Assembly: GCA_021613535.1 (NCBI GenBank)
Contig: CP075493.1
Span: 12,338,001-12,402,000 of the forward strand
Length of the DNA: 64,000 bases
Direction of reading: 5' to 3'
From: Adineta vaga
Taxonomy: Eukaryota; Rotifera
Shown here piece after piece: positions 23,745-34,400 of the stretch. The translations under genes were made by a program, and so were the position numbers. A model generated the notes under the pieces. The model made no database searches and was not told the DNA's origin. It saw only the letters and a list, made by a program, of their open reading frames with translations. Numbering within the stretch: position 1 is the stretch's first letter; the number at the start of each line of letters is the position of its first letter.

Positions 23745-24072
23745 TCTGTTCATGAAATAATAACATTTATGTTGATTAGATTTATTAGGGCTGCTTAGAA
23801 GATTATTTTTCATACAATGTAATACTTTTATTTTGTATCTTTTTTCGTCCTTGTTCTATGATATTTTTGATCAAATCTTCGTGAAAAAAAAGAACTAGAT
23901 TCATCATAAAAATGAGTGTAACTTTAGAACATATATTCGATTACATTTTTTGAAAGGATTAGCTTAAATATATATATTCGAAAATATGACCGATTATTTC
24001 TGTTATTACCTCTCTCAACGAAATCGAATGCACACAAAAATCAATTTCTCGATAATTATCTTTCTCAAGTAA
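23745..24072. other. Short intergenic spacer
   Basis: AT-rich spacer between the receptor and the secreted-protein gene, presumably holding a 3' end and a promoter. Nothing specific is recognised. Confidence 0.4.
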
Positions 24073-25049
24073 ATGAAATTGTTATTATTGTTGAATATTT
24101 CAACTATTGATTGATTTAGTTGTTTCGTTTTTCAAGTAAAGAGTAAAATATGTGGTGGACTATCTCAATATGATCGATGTTCGACAAATACTGCATGTGG
24201 ATGTTTCCATTACGCAAATTCAAGTGACAAGGCGATATGTGCCTATCTCTATGAAAGTTGTTCGGAACTGACAGCATGCGATCCAGTACATCGTACTTGT
24301 TATGAATCTGATCATACTTGTGTTCATCATCCACGGTGTCATCATGCTCCTGTTTGTTATCCATCATCAATGATACAACAACAATTTTGTCCAGCAATTC
24401 CAAGTAAGATAGGAAAAAAACAAATAATACTTTGAATTTGATTCTTTATCTTCTTCTTTCGTACTTACGTTAGCAACGAATACTACTGTACCCTTGAGTA
24501 CAACTACGATCAGAACAACAACAACCGCCGAACCTATTCGACAAAGTGAGTGGATATTGTGTCAAGAACTTATGTCATTTGTTATCAATTGTATTAATAG
24601 ATTGTTCACATGCGAACCTAATTACATTCAATGATATCACAAAAGATTCGTTAGCTGAAATACCATCAAATTATCTCGATTTGAATTGGAAAAATTTCTA
24701 TGTAATGAATATCAGTTCTTTCCCAGTATATGAATCGAGTGGTTTTTCAGTAGCACGCCAAAATGGATATATTGCATTTAATAAAAATGGATCCATTGTG
24801 ACAATTAGTGTCGATCCTCCCAACACGTTTAGTATACATTCATTTGTTGCTACAACAGCTATTCGAAATTATCAGAAATTAACGATGATCGGTATGCGTG
24901 GATTGCAACGATGGTATTCGGCATCATATCCATTATATACAAATTGGGCACAAGTAGTTGATATAAATTTTTTAAATATTAGTTCAATAACATTGTCAAT
25001 GCAAGATTCAATTGAATTTGCGATGGATAATTTATGTATTTCAATGTAA
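24073..25049 (+). CDS. Cys-rich secreted protein with Thr linker; TGA in the signal peptide
   Basis: Exons 24073-24403, 24474-24545 and 24601-25049 (introns 70 and 55 bp) form one 284-codon frame. Exon 1 begins MKLLLLLNISTID, a signal-peptide-like start, then meets TGA at 24112-24114 (codon 14), then continues FSCFVFQ into a domain with about 15 cysteines (CGGLSQYDRC, ACGCFHYANS, CHHAPVC). Exon 2 is a Thr-rich linker (STTTIRTTTT). Exon 3 is a beta-rich domain with the pattern SGFSVARQNGYIAFN, ending DNLCISM, which I recognise from bdelloid secreted proteins of unknown function. Either the TGA is a real break or translation begins on an unseen upstream exon spliced at the TTTAG ending at 24119. 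Function unknown. Confidence 0.55.
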
Positions 25050-25164
25050 ATTCAGTCGAATTTTGAACAAGATCATATTTATTCATTTGCTCCATTCTTT
25101 GATGGTTACTTTTTTCTCTCAAGAAAAAAATAAAATAAAAATAAGACGAAATCGAATAAACTCT

Positions 25165-25830
25165 TTAGGAAAAACAATAGTAGTTATTGTTTATTGAAAT
25201 TATACGAGACAAAGAAAAGTATACTTTGTAACATGGATTGAACAACATCAAAGAAAGACAATACAAAATATTATTTGAAAATTGAACGAAGAAGTAAAAG
25301 GGAAGAACACTGAAAGCTTGCAGAAAAGAAAAGATATAATAAAGAATATGTTCCACAATGGGTAAATGAGAATTCAAGTATATATTTTGATCGATCAAAG
25401 AATCCGGAATAGAGCAACCATGACTGTAACACTGCGTCATGAGAATGCTCACGCTATTTACCTTTGCTTCATTACAAAGATTTGTTGAGCAAAATGTATA
25501 TCCTTCGGGTATTGTCGATGAGCAGTTCATTCCAGCTGTGTAGCTACGCCAGATATTGTTGTCACTTCACTAGCACTAAACGTCTAATATACGAGAAAGA
25601 TTATTATATATACATATTAAAATGTTCAGTATTCAAAGATGACTTACATAACAAGCATTAAAGCCGGATATTGCGCTATATGTTCCACCGCTACCGATAT
25701 AGCACAACTAATACTAACAACAATGGGTGCCAACACTAAAGAGATAATAAACAGACTGAAATGAACGAATTATGATTGAGAAATTACTGACCATAAGAGC
25801 AATAATGATAGTGAGAAGAGATTGTTTCAT
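25165..25830 (-). pseudogene. Ly6-like small Cys-rich secreted protein, frameshifted
   Basis: The minus strand from ATG 25828-25830 shows a signal peptide (MKQSLLTIIIALM), an intron starting GTCAGTAA, the end of the signal region (SLVLAPIVVS) and then, one frame away, LCYIGSGGTYSAISGFNACY. A second intron (GTAAGTCATC...TATTAG) leads to TFSASEVTTISGVA, and one base later the frame changes again to SYTAGMNCSSTIPEGYTFC and CSTNLCN. The cysteine spacing with a terminal CCN/LCN-type end resembles three-finger (Ly6/uPAR) proteins, which bdelloids have in many copies. At least two frame changes in so short a gene make it a likely pseudogene. The downstream part of the open frame (to 25165) has no recognisable content. 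Confidence 0.45.
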
Positions 25831-26269
25831 ATTTGTTGTTTTGTTTCTGTATGAATAGAATTGTAAGAAGAAGAAAGAAACTACACGTTTTAACTAAAAA
25901 TGCAATGAATGTAAGGATGATGCTGTCTGAATTTATAGTTATGTGAAGAAAGTAGTTACTTATTTTTTTAGTTCATAGCTGAGTGATTTCAAGCAAAGAC
26001 TGTTATATAGCAACTTCTCTCTCTCTCATGAAACAATATTATTGTTTCTGTTTTTTTTGCATGAAAGATGGTTAAAAATAATCTACTAGAGAATAAGTTT
26101 TGTATATTAGCTTTATCCTTGAAAACGAGAAAATTGTTCTATTACTTTTTATTAAACATATTTGACGAATTTCTTAGAATTTTCTTAACGTAACATTGCT
26201 GTTAGGCAACCAAAAATATACTGAACAGTCAACACTTAATAAAACTCATATATTTCAATTACTTTCATT
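25831..26269. other. Intergenic
   Basis: AT-rich sequence upstream of the Ly6-like relic and the P450 relic. No gene is recognised; a TTTCATTGATAG acceptor-like string directly precedes the P450 remnant. Confidence 0.4.
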
Positions 26270-26665
26270 GATAGGTCTATCAAGAGATGAATTAAGAAAA
26301 CAATTAGCTGAATGTAATTTTCATCGTCTTACAAATGCACTACTTAATTCACTCATCTATTTAGATTGAGTGATGCGAGAAGTTCTTCGTTTTGTACCGA
26401 TATCACTTAAAAAGAGGTGATCAAATATTTATTTCATTTTATAATCTCGGACAAGATCCACGTTATTGGACAAATACAGATGGATTTTTTCCTGAACGAT
26501 TTCTAAGTGAATCTGAAATTAACTATAAGAATAATAAAGCAGCATGAATACCATTTGGAAGTGATCATCTGTGCACGATTTATGCAATATGCAACATTTG
26601 TAGATGGTGGATACAATTAAACCTAAACATGTTGGTGTTACGATTAAATTCAATTGAAAAAGTTG
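26270..26665 (+). pseudogene. Cytochrome P450 C-terminal relic
   Basis: No long open frame survives, but three-frame reading reveals P450 landmarks in the right order: GLSRDELRKQLAE from the end of the J helix region, then SLIYLD (stop) VMREVLRFVPIS, which contains the K-helix ExxR motif. Then, one frame over, come RGDQIFISFYNLGQDPRYW and the PERF motif (DGFFPERFLSESE), a stop, and IPFGSDH, which precedes the heme-binding loop. The loop carrying the heme cysteine is scrambled or deleted, and the terminal strands (YATFVDGGYN, then PKHVGVTIKFN) are in two frames. The 5' two thirds of the gene is absent. The order resembles animal CYP3/CYP4-type enzymes, but family assignment is not possible from this. 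It has long been non-functional. Confidence 0.75.
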
Positions 26666-26720
26666 ATTGCAATATTCAAGCAAACTAAACTGTCAATTAG
26701 AATAGGTTTTTTGTTTATTT

Positions 26721-27770
26721 TTATCGTTGAAATCGAACAATAGAAAAAGGCTTTTCTTCATTATGTATGATGTCAACATTTTGATCTAACCAAAATAATG
26801 TTGAAAAACTCTTCTGTGGATTGTCAATTGCTGGTCGATTATAAAATTGATATTGGAGAGAAAAATTGATCTGAAATTTTTGTAAATGACAACAATTTTC
26901 TGTTAATAATGTTTCCCATTGATCGCCATTCGATAGAATATAATCACATGTAATTTTCATTTGATATAATTTCGGGAGTTTTTTAAATAAAAGTTTGAGC
27001 TCTTCGAAAGTAATATGATAATCGAGATTTAAGTTTAAATAAATACAATCCGACAAAATTAAGGTTGGTGAGTAGACTGGTAAGGATATTGTTCGATCGA
27101 AATCAGAGTACAGTCGGTTTATTTTCACTGACTTAATGTATGGTATAGATGGTAAGATTTCCATAAAATTATGCAGATAAAGAGATGGAAGAGTAATAAA
27201 TTCCAGCTTTGTTTGTTTTATTATTGTTGTAAATGGTATGTCAATAAGGTGACGATTATCATTACATCGAATAACGAATTGTTTGAGACTAAGAAAAGCG
27301 TGATGTTCAATAAATATTAATTGAAGAAGTTCTTTTAAACATCGATCATAATGAGCAATACGTCCCAGGTGAATATGTAAAGATTTCAATGATGCTAAAC
27401 GTGATAATTCCTGTAAAATTACAATTGAACAGTCACAGCTTAATTCACCTCGATACACCAACGAAAGATAACGCAATTGTTGAAATGTACTAAACGGCCA
27501 GCGAGTAAAGAATTCTTCAATCTGAAATTCTTCATAAAATTTAATTGATTTAACGTTGGCATGATTTTTTTCTGTTGGAAGAATAAAATTGGATACAAAG
27601 TAATAGTCTTCGGTAGTTATGACATCAAAATACAATGGTGTAATTTCGGAGAGTATTGAATTGATTCTCGAATTTAAATTACCAAATGTACGATAGAGTT
27701 CAATAGCATCGAAAAATTCGAAGATTTCACACCATAACTCGCTTGACAAACTTTGAATTGTTCTGGACAT
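26721..27770 (-). CDS. F-box / leucine-rich protein
   Basis: A single-exon protein of 349 residues from the ATG at 27768-27770 (MSRTIQSLSSELWCEIFEFF). A longer frame to 27911 starts with TTG, and its extra 47 residues look non-coding. Residues 5-45 are the F-box (SLSSELWCEIFEFFDAIELY, then LNSRINSIL), which would bind Skp1 and link the protein to an SCF ubiquitin ligase. The remainder holds leucine/isoleucine-rich strand-turn units (LRYLSLVY, LKSLHIHL, LKQFVIRC, LYQMKITC) spaced about 25-35 residues apart, the presumed substrate-binding surface. It closes with STLFWLDQNV and ends FSIVRFQR, the usual terminal pattern of bdelloid family members. The frame is intact. Confidence 0.75.
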   Translation of the reverse strand: MSRTIQSLSSELWCEIFEFFDAIELYRTFGNLNSRINSILSEITPLYFDVITTEDYYFVSNFILPTEKNHANVKSIKFYEEFQIEEFFTRWPFSTFQQLRYLSLVYRGELSCDCSIVILQELSRLASLKSLHIHLGRIAHYDRCLKELLQLIFIEHHAFLSLKQFVIRCNDNRHLIDIPFTTIIKQTKLEFITLPSLYLHNFMEILPSIPYIKSVKINRLYSDFDRTISLPVYSPTLILSDCIYLNLNLDYHITFEELKLLFKKLPKLYQMKITCDYILSNGDQWETLLTENCCHLQKFQINFSLQYQFYNRPAIDNPQKSFSTLFWLDQNVDIIHNEEKPFSIVRFQR

Positions 27771-29762
27771 TATTTGAGTGTTTTCACGTGTATAAAGGAA
27801 CAAAATACGTCTAGAAGACGTACTATATAGCACATTGTTAATCTTGTAAGAAAAATATAATTTATATTTGCACTGTGACACCATTATATTATCGATGTTT
27901 TTCTTGCGCAACTTGCAATGTAGAAAGAAGAAAGAGAATAAATAGTAACACTGATATTTTCATCAAATCTGTAAATATGTAAAAGTAATCATTTTATTTT
28001 TCTACTTATTCTACTCATTTTGACTTATTATGTTTGTAACAAACAGTTTCATAACTTGAACGATTTCTTTTCATCTCTTTAATGTGAAAAAATACTCTGC
28101 CATGTTCATCATGTATCAGATTCAAAATTTAATCTACATAGAATAATAGATTTTTCTCTCGCTTATGATTTTTCTAACGGAAATAAATCTAATATTCATT
28201 AGTATTAATTGGTAAAATTCATAAAAGATTCTGATCATTTGTGTTGATGAAGAAAGTGGAAAAATCCAACAAGATTGATTGAGCACTATCATAAGTAGAC
28301 CTTATAGTTATGTATTATTTCGCTTTCTTGCACTACAATTTCTTTTATAGGATTAATTCCACCTGCAACTGGTCCTTATCATCTCAAAACTCAACGCATA
28401 TTAACACAATTATTCATCGTTGCTTTCATTCTATCATTAACTATCTTTCTCTTATTTATATATCACTAGCAACTGTTACCAAAGTTGCTACTGTTAAAAC
28501 ATCGAGCGTTAATCAATATCTGAATTTGCATGACAAATATCAATCTCGAATGAGCGGTTAATTCGTATCGACTGCAAGTAGAAACTCTCTGTTCGATCAA
28601 TTTCGATCTTCTACCATTGATGGCTTCTTAGCATCTTTAGGTATTATCTGAGACACTTCTCAAGCCAATAGCTTGCTGTCAGCATTCGAAACGGATGCAA
28701 TAATGTACATTTCTTCTGGAAATATATGATAAATATAGATTTTATACATTATTATAGTTGTGAGTGCATAAATAGCGGGAAATACATCGAACCAGTAGCT
28801 ATCTACACAAGCGCTTCTTCTGGTCCGTCACATACTATTCGTGATCTATTCGTCAGGTGCTATGCTCTCTGAGATTAATTATTCGACTACCAGTTGGTTC
28901 GTACGATATATAAAAAAATGACCAGAATTTGTTCCACATATGATTGAAGTGATCGATACATGATCATGAGCAATGCGCTTCAGACAAGGCGATTGGCTAA
29001 AATTTCTCCTACAATACCCTCATTGACAGTTGTTGCTTTGAGATCTATAAGAAATGACAACCAAAATCTAATTCTATATATGGTTTTGAACGAGGGTGTG
29101 AGCAAGTATACAAGTATCTACGTTTTATGTGTACACTACGACACCTACTTGATACAGCGATAAATCTGAAACGTATTTGAACGAACATATTGTGCAACAA
29201 AAATAAGGAAAAAAATGGATGCAACTCATAATAGATTCAAAAATAGTTATTAGGATTCGATTTTCCATTCTTTTGACTGTTGTGGTAGATTTATAAAAAG
29301 AAACTTTCTTTTATTGTTGCTCTACATTGGAAATAACTTTTCGCATGAAAAACCGAAAGACCATTGTTTATAGTGTCTAACATATATCAAAGAGAGTATT
29401 TATACTGTAAAATGAAATGATAATTGTAATTCTTTGAAAAAGAACTTATGTTCAGTTATGAATTGCTTTCTGTATTTTGTTATCTGAGATTATGTTAACC
29501 TAAGGATAATAGAAGAATAGAGATGAGTCATATTCATTTTCATCACATAAGACGAATGAAAAAAAATAAAGAAAATATTAGCAAGTATATTTGTATACAC
29601 ATGGATATATGCAATGAAGCATATCGAAAATCGTATTTATTCATAAAAAATATTTGTTATTGTCATTTATTTATTATGAAATTGAAGCAAAATAAAACAC
29701 AGAGTTATTTACATATTATATTTTTTGAATACTTTAGATTTTAACGAAAAAAGTATTGAATT
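27771..29762. other. Mostly intergenic; weak decayed-coding signal at about 28330-28920
   Basis: Between the F-box and arrestin genes lies about 2 kb without an intact gene. On the plus strand, short runs in changing frames look like a dead protein: GLIPPATGPYHLKTQRILTQ near 28350, RSSTIDGFLASLGII then ANSLLSAFETDAIMYISSGN near 28600-28730, and YSCECINSGKYIEPVAIYT near 28755. They recall a bdelloid membrane protein family of unknown function, but the match is from memory and weak. The remaining sequence is AT-rich and featureless. Confidence 0.25.
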
Positions 29763-30857
29763 ATGGGCAATGGTACAAGCAGTTCAATCACAATACATAT
29801 CGATCGAAGTAATGGTTTTTATTTTACTGATGAAACTATTTCAGGAACAGTTGAATTAACAATCAACGAAGGTCATATTGAAGCCGAAGAAATCTTTATG
29901 CAATTAACCGGTGAAATTGGTTATACATCAACACGTACTGTTCGTGACAATAAAAATCATTCATCTACACAAACTGATTATCATCATGTTCCATTCTATT
30001 CTCATAAAACGATCTTTTCACAACCTAAACCTGGACAAAAAGAAATTCATTATGGTCCAGGTAAATATTCATGGCCATTTCAAATTTCATTCGAAAATCA
30101 TCTACCACCAACAATGAATCAACCTCAATTATATCCTCATGTTCGATATTATTTACAAGTTGTTATTGATAAACCATGGTATAAACCAAATACACGAGAA
30201 AGAAAATATGTCGCCGTTTATCCACATGTAGATTTATTACAAAATCCTCAATGTTTACAAATGACTACATTAGGTAATCATAATCGAAAAGATATTGCAT
30301 TACGAGGAACTATAAATAAATCAGGATATGTTCCTGGTGAATATATTCATATTAAATTAGATATTGATAATCCAAAACGAATTCTTATTAAACATATTAA
30401 TTTCTCTCTCTTACAATCATATCGGATTGGAGCAAATGCACGTCAATCAAATATTTTGCAATCAACCTTACCACATATTGTGAATTCAAAAGTTCAACAA
30501 ATCAATGAAACATATGCAATACAAATTCCATCAAATATAACATTACCACCATCATATCAATATCAAGGAGGACTTCAGAAAGCTGCTGTAGTCAGCAGTG
30601 AATACATACTGCGATTTGTTGTGAAAGTCGAAGGATTATTTACAAATTTTGATGTCGATATACCAATTACATTGGGAACAGAACCAAAATGTGATGAAAG
30701 TCAGAAGCAACCATCAAATTCGGTGGTTATATCTAGTACTTCACCTACTGAAGTATCATTTAATGATGAAGATGATTTACCACCTAGTTATGAATCTGTT
30801 GTTCATAGTACGAACTATCAAAAACAAGAAAAAAATGATGAAGAATCATATTTTTAA
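29763..30857 (+). CDS. Alpha-arrestin (arrestin-domain) adaptor with PPxY motif
   Basis: A single-exon 364-residue protein. It begins MGNGTSSS, a good N-myristoylation context. Residues about 8-150 form the arrestin N-lobe (ITIHIDRSNGFYFTDETISG, VRYYLQVVIDKPWYKPN) and about 170-310 the C-lobe (GYVPGEYIHIKLDIDNP, SEYILRFVVKVEG). The tail has a PPSY motif at 340-343 inside DDLPPSYESV, the type of PPxY sequence bound by WW domains of Nedd4-family ubiquitin ligases. Alpha-arrestins use this arrangement to bring ligases to membrane cargo such as receptors and transporters. In a window full of 7TM receptors that is a natural role, but proximity is no proof of partnership. The frame is intact. Confidence 0.9.
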   Translation: MGNGTSSSITIHIDRSNGFYFTDETISGTVELTINEGHIEAEEIFMQLTGEIGYTSTRTVRDNKNHSSTQTDYHHVPFYSHKTIFSQPKPGQKEIHYGPGKYSWPFQISFENHLPPTMNQPQLYPHVRYYLQVVIDKPWYKPNTRERKYVAVYPHVDLLQNPQCLQMTTLGNHNRKDIALRGTINKSGYVPGEYIHIKLDIDNPKRILIKHINFSLLQSYRIGANARQSNILQSTLPHIVNSKVQQINETYAIQIPSNITLPPSYQYQGGLQKAAVVSSEYILRFVVKVEGLFTNFDVDIPITLGTEPKCDESQKQPSNSVVISSTSPTEVSFNDEDDLPPSYESVVHSTNYQKQEKNDEESYF

Positions 30858-31493
30858 TAATGAAAGATAGAAGTGTGAGTGAAGGTATGAATTTGTATGT
30901 GATTGATTATGAATAAAATATGTTACATCTATACTTTGATAATTAAATCGAATCAGTTAGGATAACGTGGTAGAGTTTAAAGAAACAATCTCTGGGAATC
31001 ACATAGTTTGTTTAATGTTCAAACAAGCAACTAAATCTTTCAATATGAACGGAAAAACAAATGTTTGATGATGATAAGAAAGAAAGAAAGAAAGAGAGCT
31101 TTTATTTGTTCTAAATTCTCTTTAATGCATCATTTATTAATTTATCGCAAATGTGTTTTTCTAAATGATGCATTTTTTAAAATTAATTAAAAATGGACGT
31201 CAAAAAGTGTATAAAAACAAGATCGAGATCGTGCACATTATATGAAAGAAGGTGAACGAACAAAATTCCTTTGATAACAATCGAGTTTTCACCGAATGCT
31301 CGTAAGCAAGTCATGGAATGGCTTCTATCTATCGTTGATTTTGTCGATTTTTCAGCAAGCATCAGGTAAATCAAAATAAGAGGATACTCTAGAACGACTG
31401 ACTCCCACAGATATCAGCAAGATTTGTAAACTAAAGATAAATATAGACTAATAAGAATAGAAACTATATTATTAATTCTAATTACACAATGAA
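30858..31493. other. Intergenic; GAAA microsatellite at about 31078-31098
   Basis: AT-rich spacer containing a short (GAAA)n run. It probably also contains an unseen 5' exon of the NHL/REJ gene, because that gene's first called exon begins at a sequence resembling a splice acceptor (TATATTTAG at about 31498-31506). Confidence 0.4.
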
Positions 31494-34400
31494 ATGTTAT
31501 ATTTAGGTGTGTCATATAATCGACCAAAATTAGATCCATATGCAGTTTGGAATCCCAATGCAATTATTTTTGCCAATTCATCGATAGTGGGCACAAAGCC
31601 TCGTGGTCTTTTTATCAATACGAACAACTCAATCTATATTGTTGATCAAGTAAATAAACGAATCCAACTTTTTTTCAATGATACTATGAAATCCTCAAAA
31701 ACAATATATGGAAACATAAGCAGACCAATGTGTATCTTCGTTACAGATAACGATGATATTTATGTCAGCGATTATAATGCAAGTAATCGAGTCGATAAAT
31801 GGTCACTAAATACAAACATTACTATTGCTGTTATGTATGTTAATTCATCATGCTACGGTCTCTTTGTTGATAACAACAACACTATATACTGTTCATTATA
31901 TAATGAGCATAGAGTTGTCAAGAAATGGTTGGGTGATAATGGCTCGGCAGTGATCATTGTTGCTGGAAATGGTACTAATGGTTCTGCCTTGAATGAGCTT
32001 TATCGTCCTTCTGGAATCTTCGTTACTGTTAACTTTGATTTGTATGTCGCTGATTATGGAAATAGTCGAATTCAACTCTTTCGATTCGGACAACAAAATG
32101 GAACCACAGTTGCAGGAAACTCATCATTCACTCCGACAATCAAATTAAAGAATCCCAACGCAGTAATATTGGATAGTGATGGTTATTTATTTATAACAGA
32201 TGCTAACAATCATCGAATTATTGGCCAGGCACCACATGGTTTTCGATGTATAGTTGGATGTTCAGGTACGAGCGGATCATCTACTGATCAACTATCGTAT
32301 CCATGGAATTTAGCTTTTGATAGTTATGGAAACTTATATGTTAGTGAATGGAGTACTGATCGCATTTTAAAATATGTTTTATTAAATAATACTAGAGGTG
32401 AGTGTTATCAATCAAAAGAAACATTTTAATCCTCAACATGACCGAAAATAGAAAAAAAATGTCTTCTTATTCTATTGAATAAGTTAATCTTTAACTTTTT
32501 TCGTATTTCTTTTCTTTTAGTTAAACCATATAATCAACCAAAGTTATTTACCAATTCAACATGGAAATTAAATGCAACCATTTTTGCTAATAAAAGTACG
32601 GTCGGTCTAGAGCCGTATAGTATTTTCATCGATAAAAACAACGCTATTTATATCGGCGATCGTCAGAATGATCGAATTCTGATTTGGTTCAATGATTCCA
32701 TTAATCCAACAGAAACAATAACCAACGACGTAGATCATCCTGATACTGTATGTATTGCGAACAATGGCGATATTTATTTTGATAATGGCAACAGCCATCC
32801 TCGAATCGAAAAATCAATAATAAGTACAAACATTAGCGTTTCTTATACTTCGATTACTTCATCATGCTATGGTCTATTTATTGATCGCAGTGATATGTTA
32901 TATTGTTCCATGTATGCCAATCATGTAGTTTATAAAACGTGGTTGCTCGATAATACAACAATGTTGACAGCTATTGCTGGAAATGGTTCGAATGGTTCCA
33001 ATTCAAATCAATTTAATAGTCCGTACGGAATTTTCCTCGATATTAATTTTAATTTGTATGTGGCTGATTCTGGAAATAATCGAATACAATTTTTTCGATT
33101 AGGACAATCAAATGGAATAACAGTTGCAGGAAACACATCATTAAATATTACAGTTGAATTAAATAACCCGATTGGAATTGTCTTAGACGCTGATAATTAT
33201 TTATTTATTGTCGATAGTAACAATCATCGAATTGTTCGTGACGGACCAAATGGTTTTGGGTGTTTAGTTGGATGTTCTAGTGTGAATGGTTCGGCATCAA
33301 ATCAATTATCAAATCCACGAGGCATAGCGTTTGACGTCTATGGAAATTTATATGTTGTTGATACGGGAAACAATCGGGTGCAAAGATTTGCTATAATAGT
33401 CGATTTAAGTGGTACGTAGATTTAGAGATGTCTTGAAAGGAAAGACGATGCATTCGTCTTATACCCGTTTAATTCTTAGAATGACATAGAAAGAAAACAT
33501 CAAGTTTCATAATCATTATTCATGCGATAAACAAAGTTTTGACACTTCTCTTCTTATAGAAACAACAACTGTAACTGTTCCAATAACAACAACACAAGGT
33601 TTGTTTAATCAAAATACTTTTACATAATTTGCCTTCACGATCTTTTTTTTCTAGAACAACTTACATCAACAATAGTAACCACAATCATAGAGACAAGCAC
33701 CGCTGCAGAAACAAATTCACCATCGATGACTAGTACACAAGTATCAAGCACAGCAATCAGTACACATCCAATGACAACTCTCAAACAAATCATATCAAAT
33801 CAAAGTAACTATTTTCATCACACAAAAGATACACTCATAAAATAAGTTTGTTCAAGGTTGTTATTCACCCAATCTCACACTTATTCCCAACAGATCACCA
33901 ATAGAATTTCGTCGAAATCAAGATATTTCAATTGTGTCATTGATTGAATTTCATTGCAATCAATCATTCACATTAACAACACAATGGATCATACGAAATT
34001 GTTCCATCACTCCATGTTCCATCTCCGTTTCATTCGATTCAACCATCAATACAAAATCAAGTGAATTATACATTCCAGCAAAAACACTTTCATATGGAAT
34101 CTATCAATTCACTCTGACACTGTCACTTCTCAATTTATCAACATCATCTTCGATTTTGATTGAAATCATCTCATCAGATATTGTTGTCAATCTGATTCAA
34201 CTTGGAACAACAATAATCACCAATGGATATGAACAAGATCTTCTTCTCAATCCAGGAGCATTTTCTGTTGATTTAGATGGATTTGTATTCAATGCTAGTG
34301 TAAGTGATTTCATTGTTGATATGCTGATTTGATTCGATCGTTTTATGCATACAGGAATGGACATATAAATATTATTGTCGAATCTATGGTTTGTCAATGT

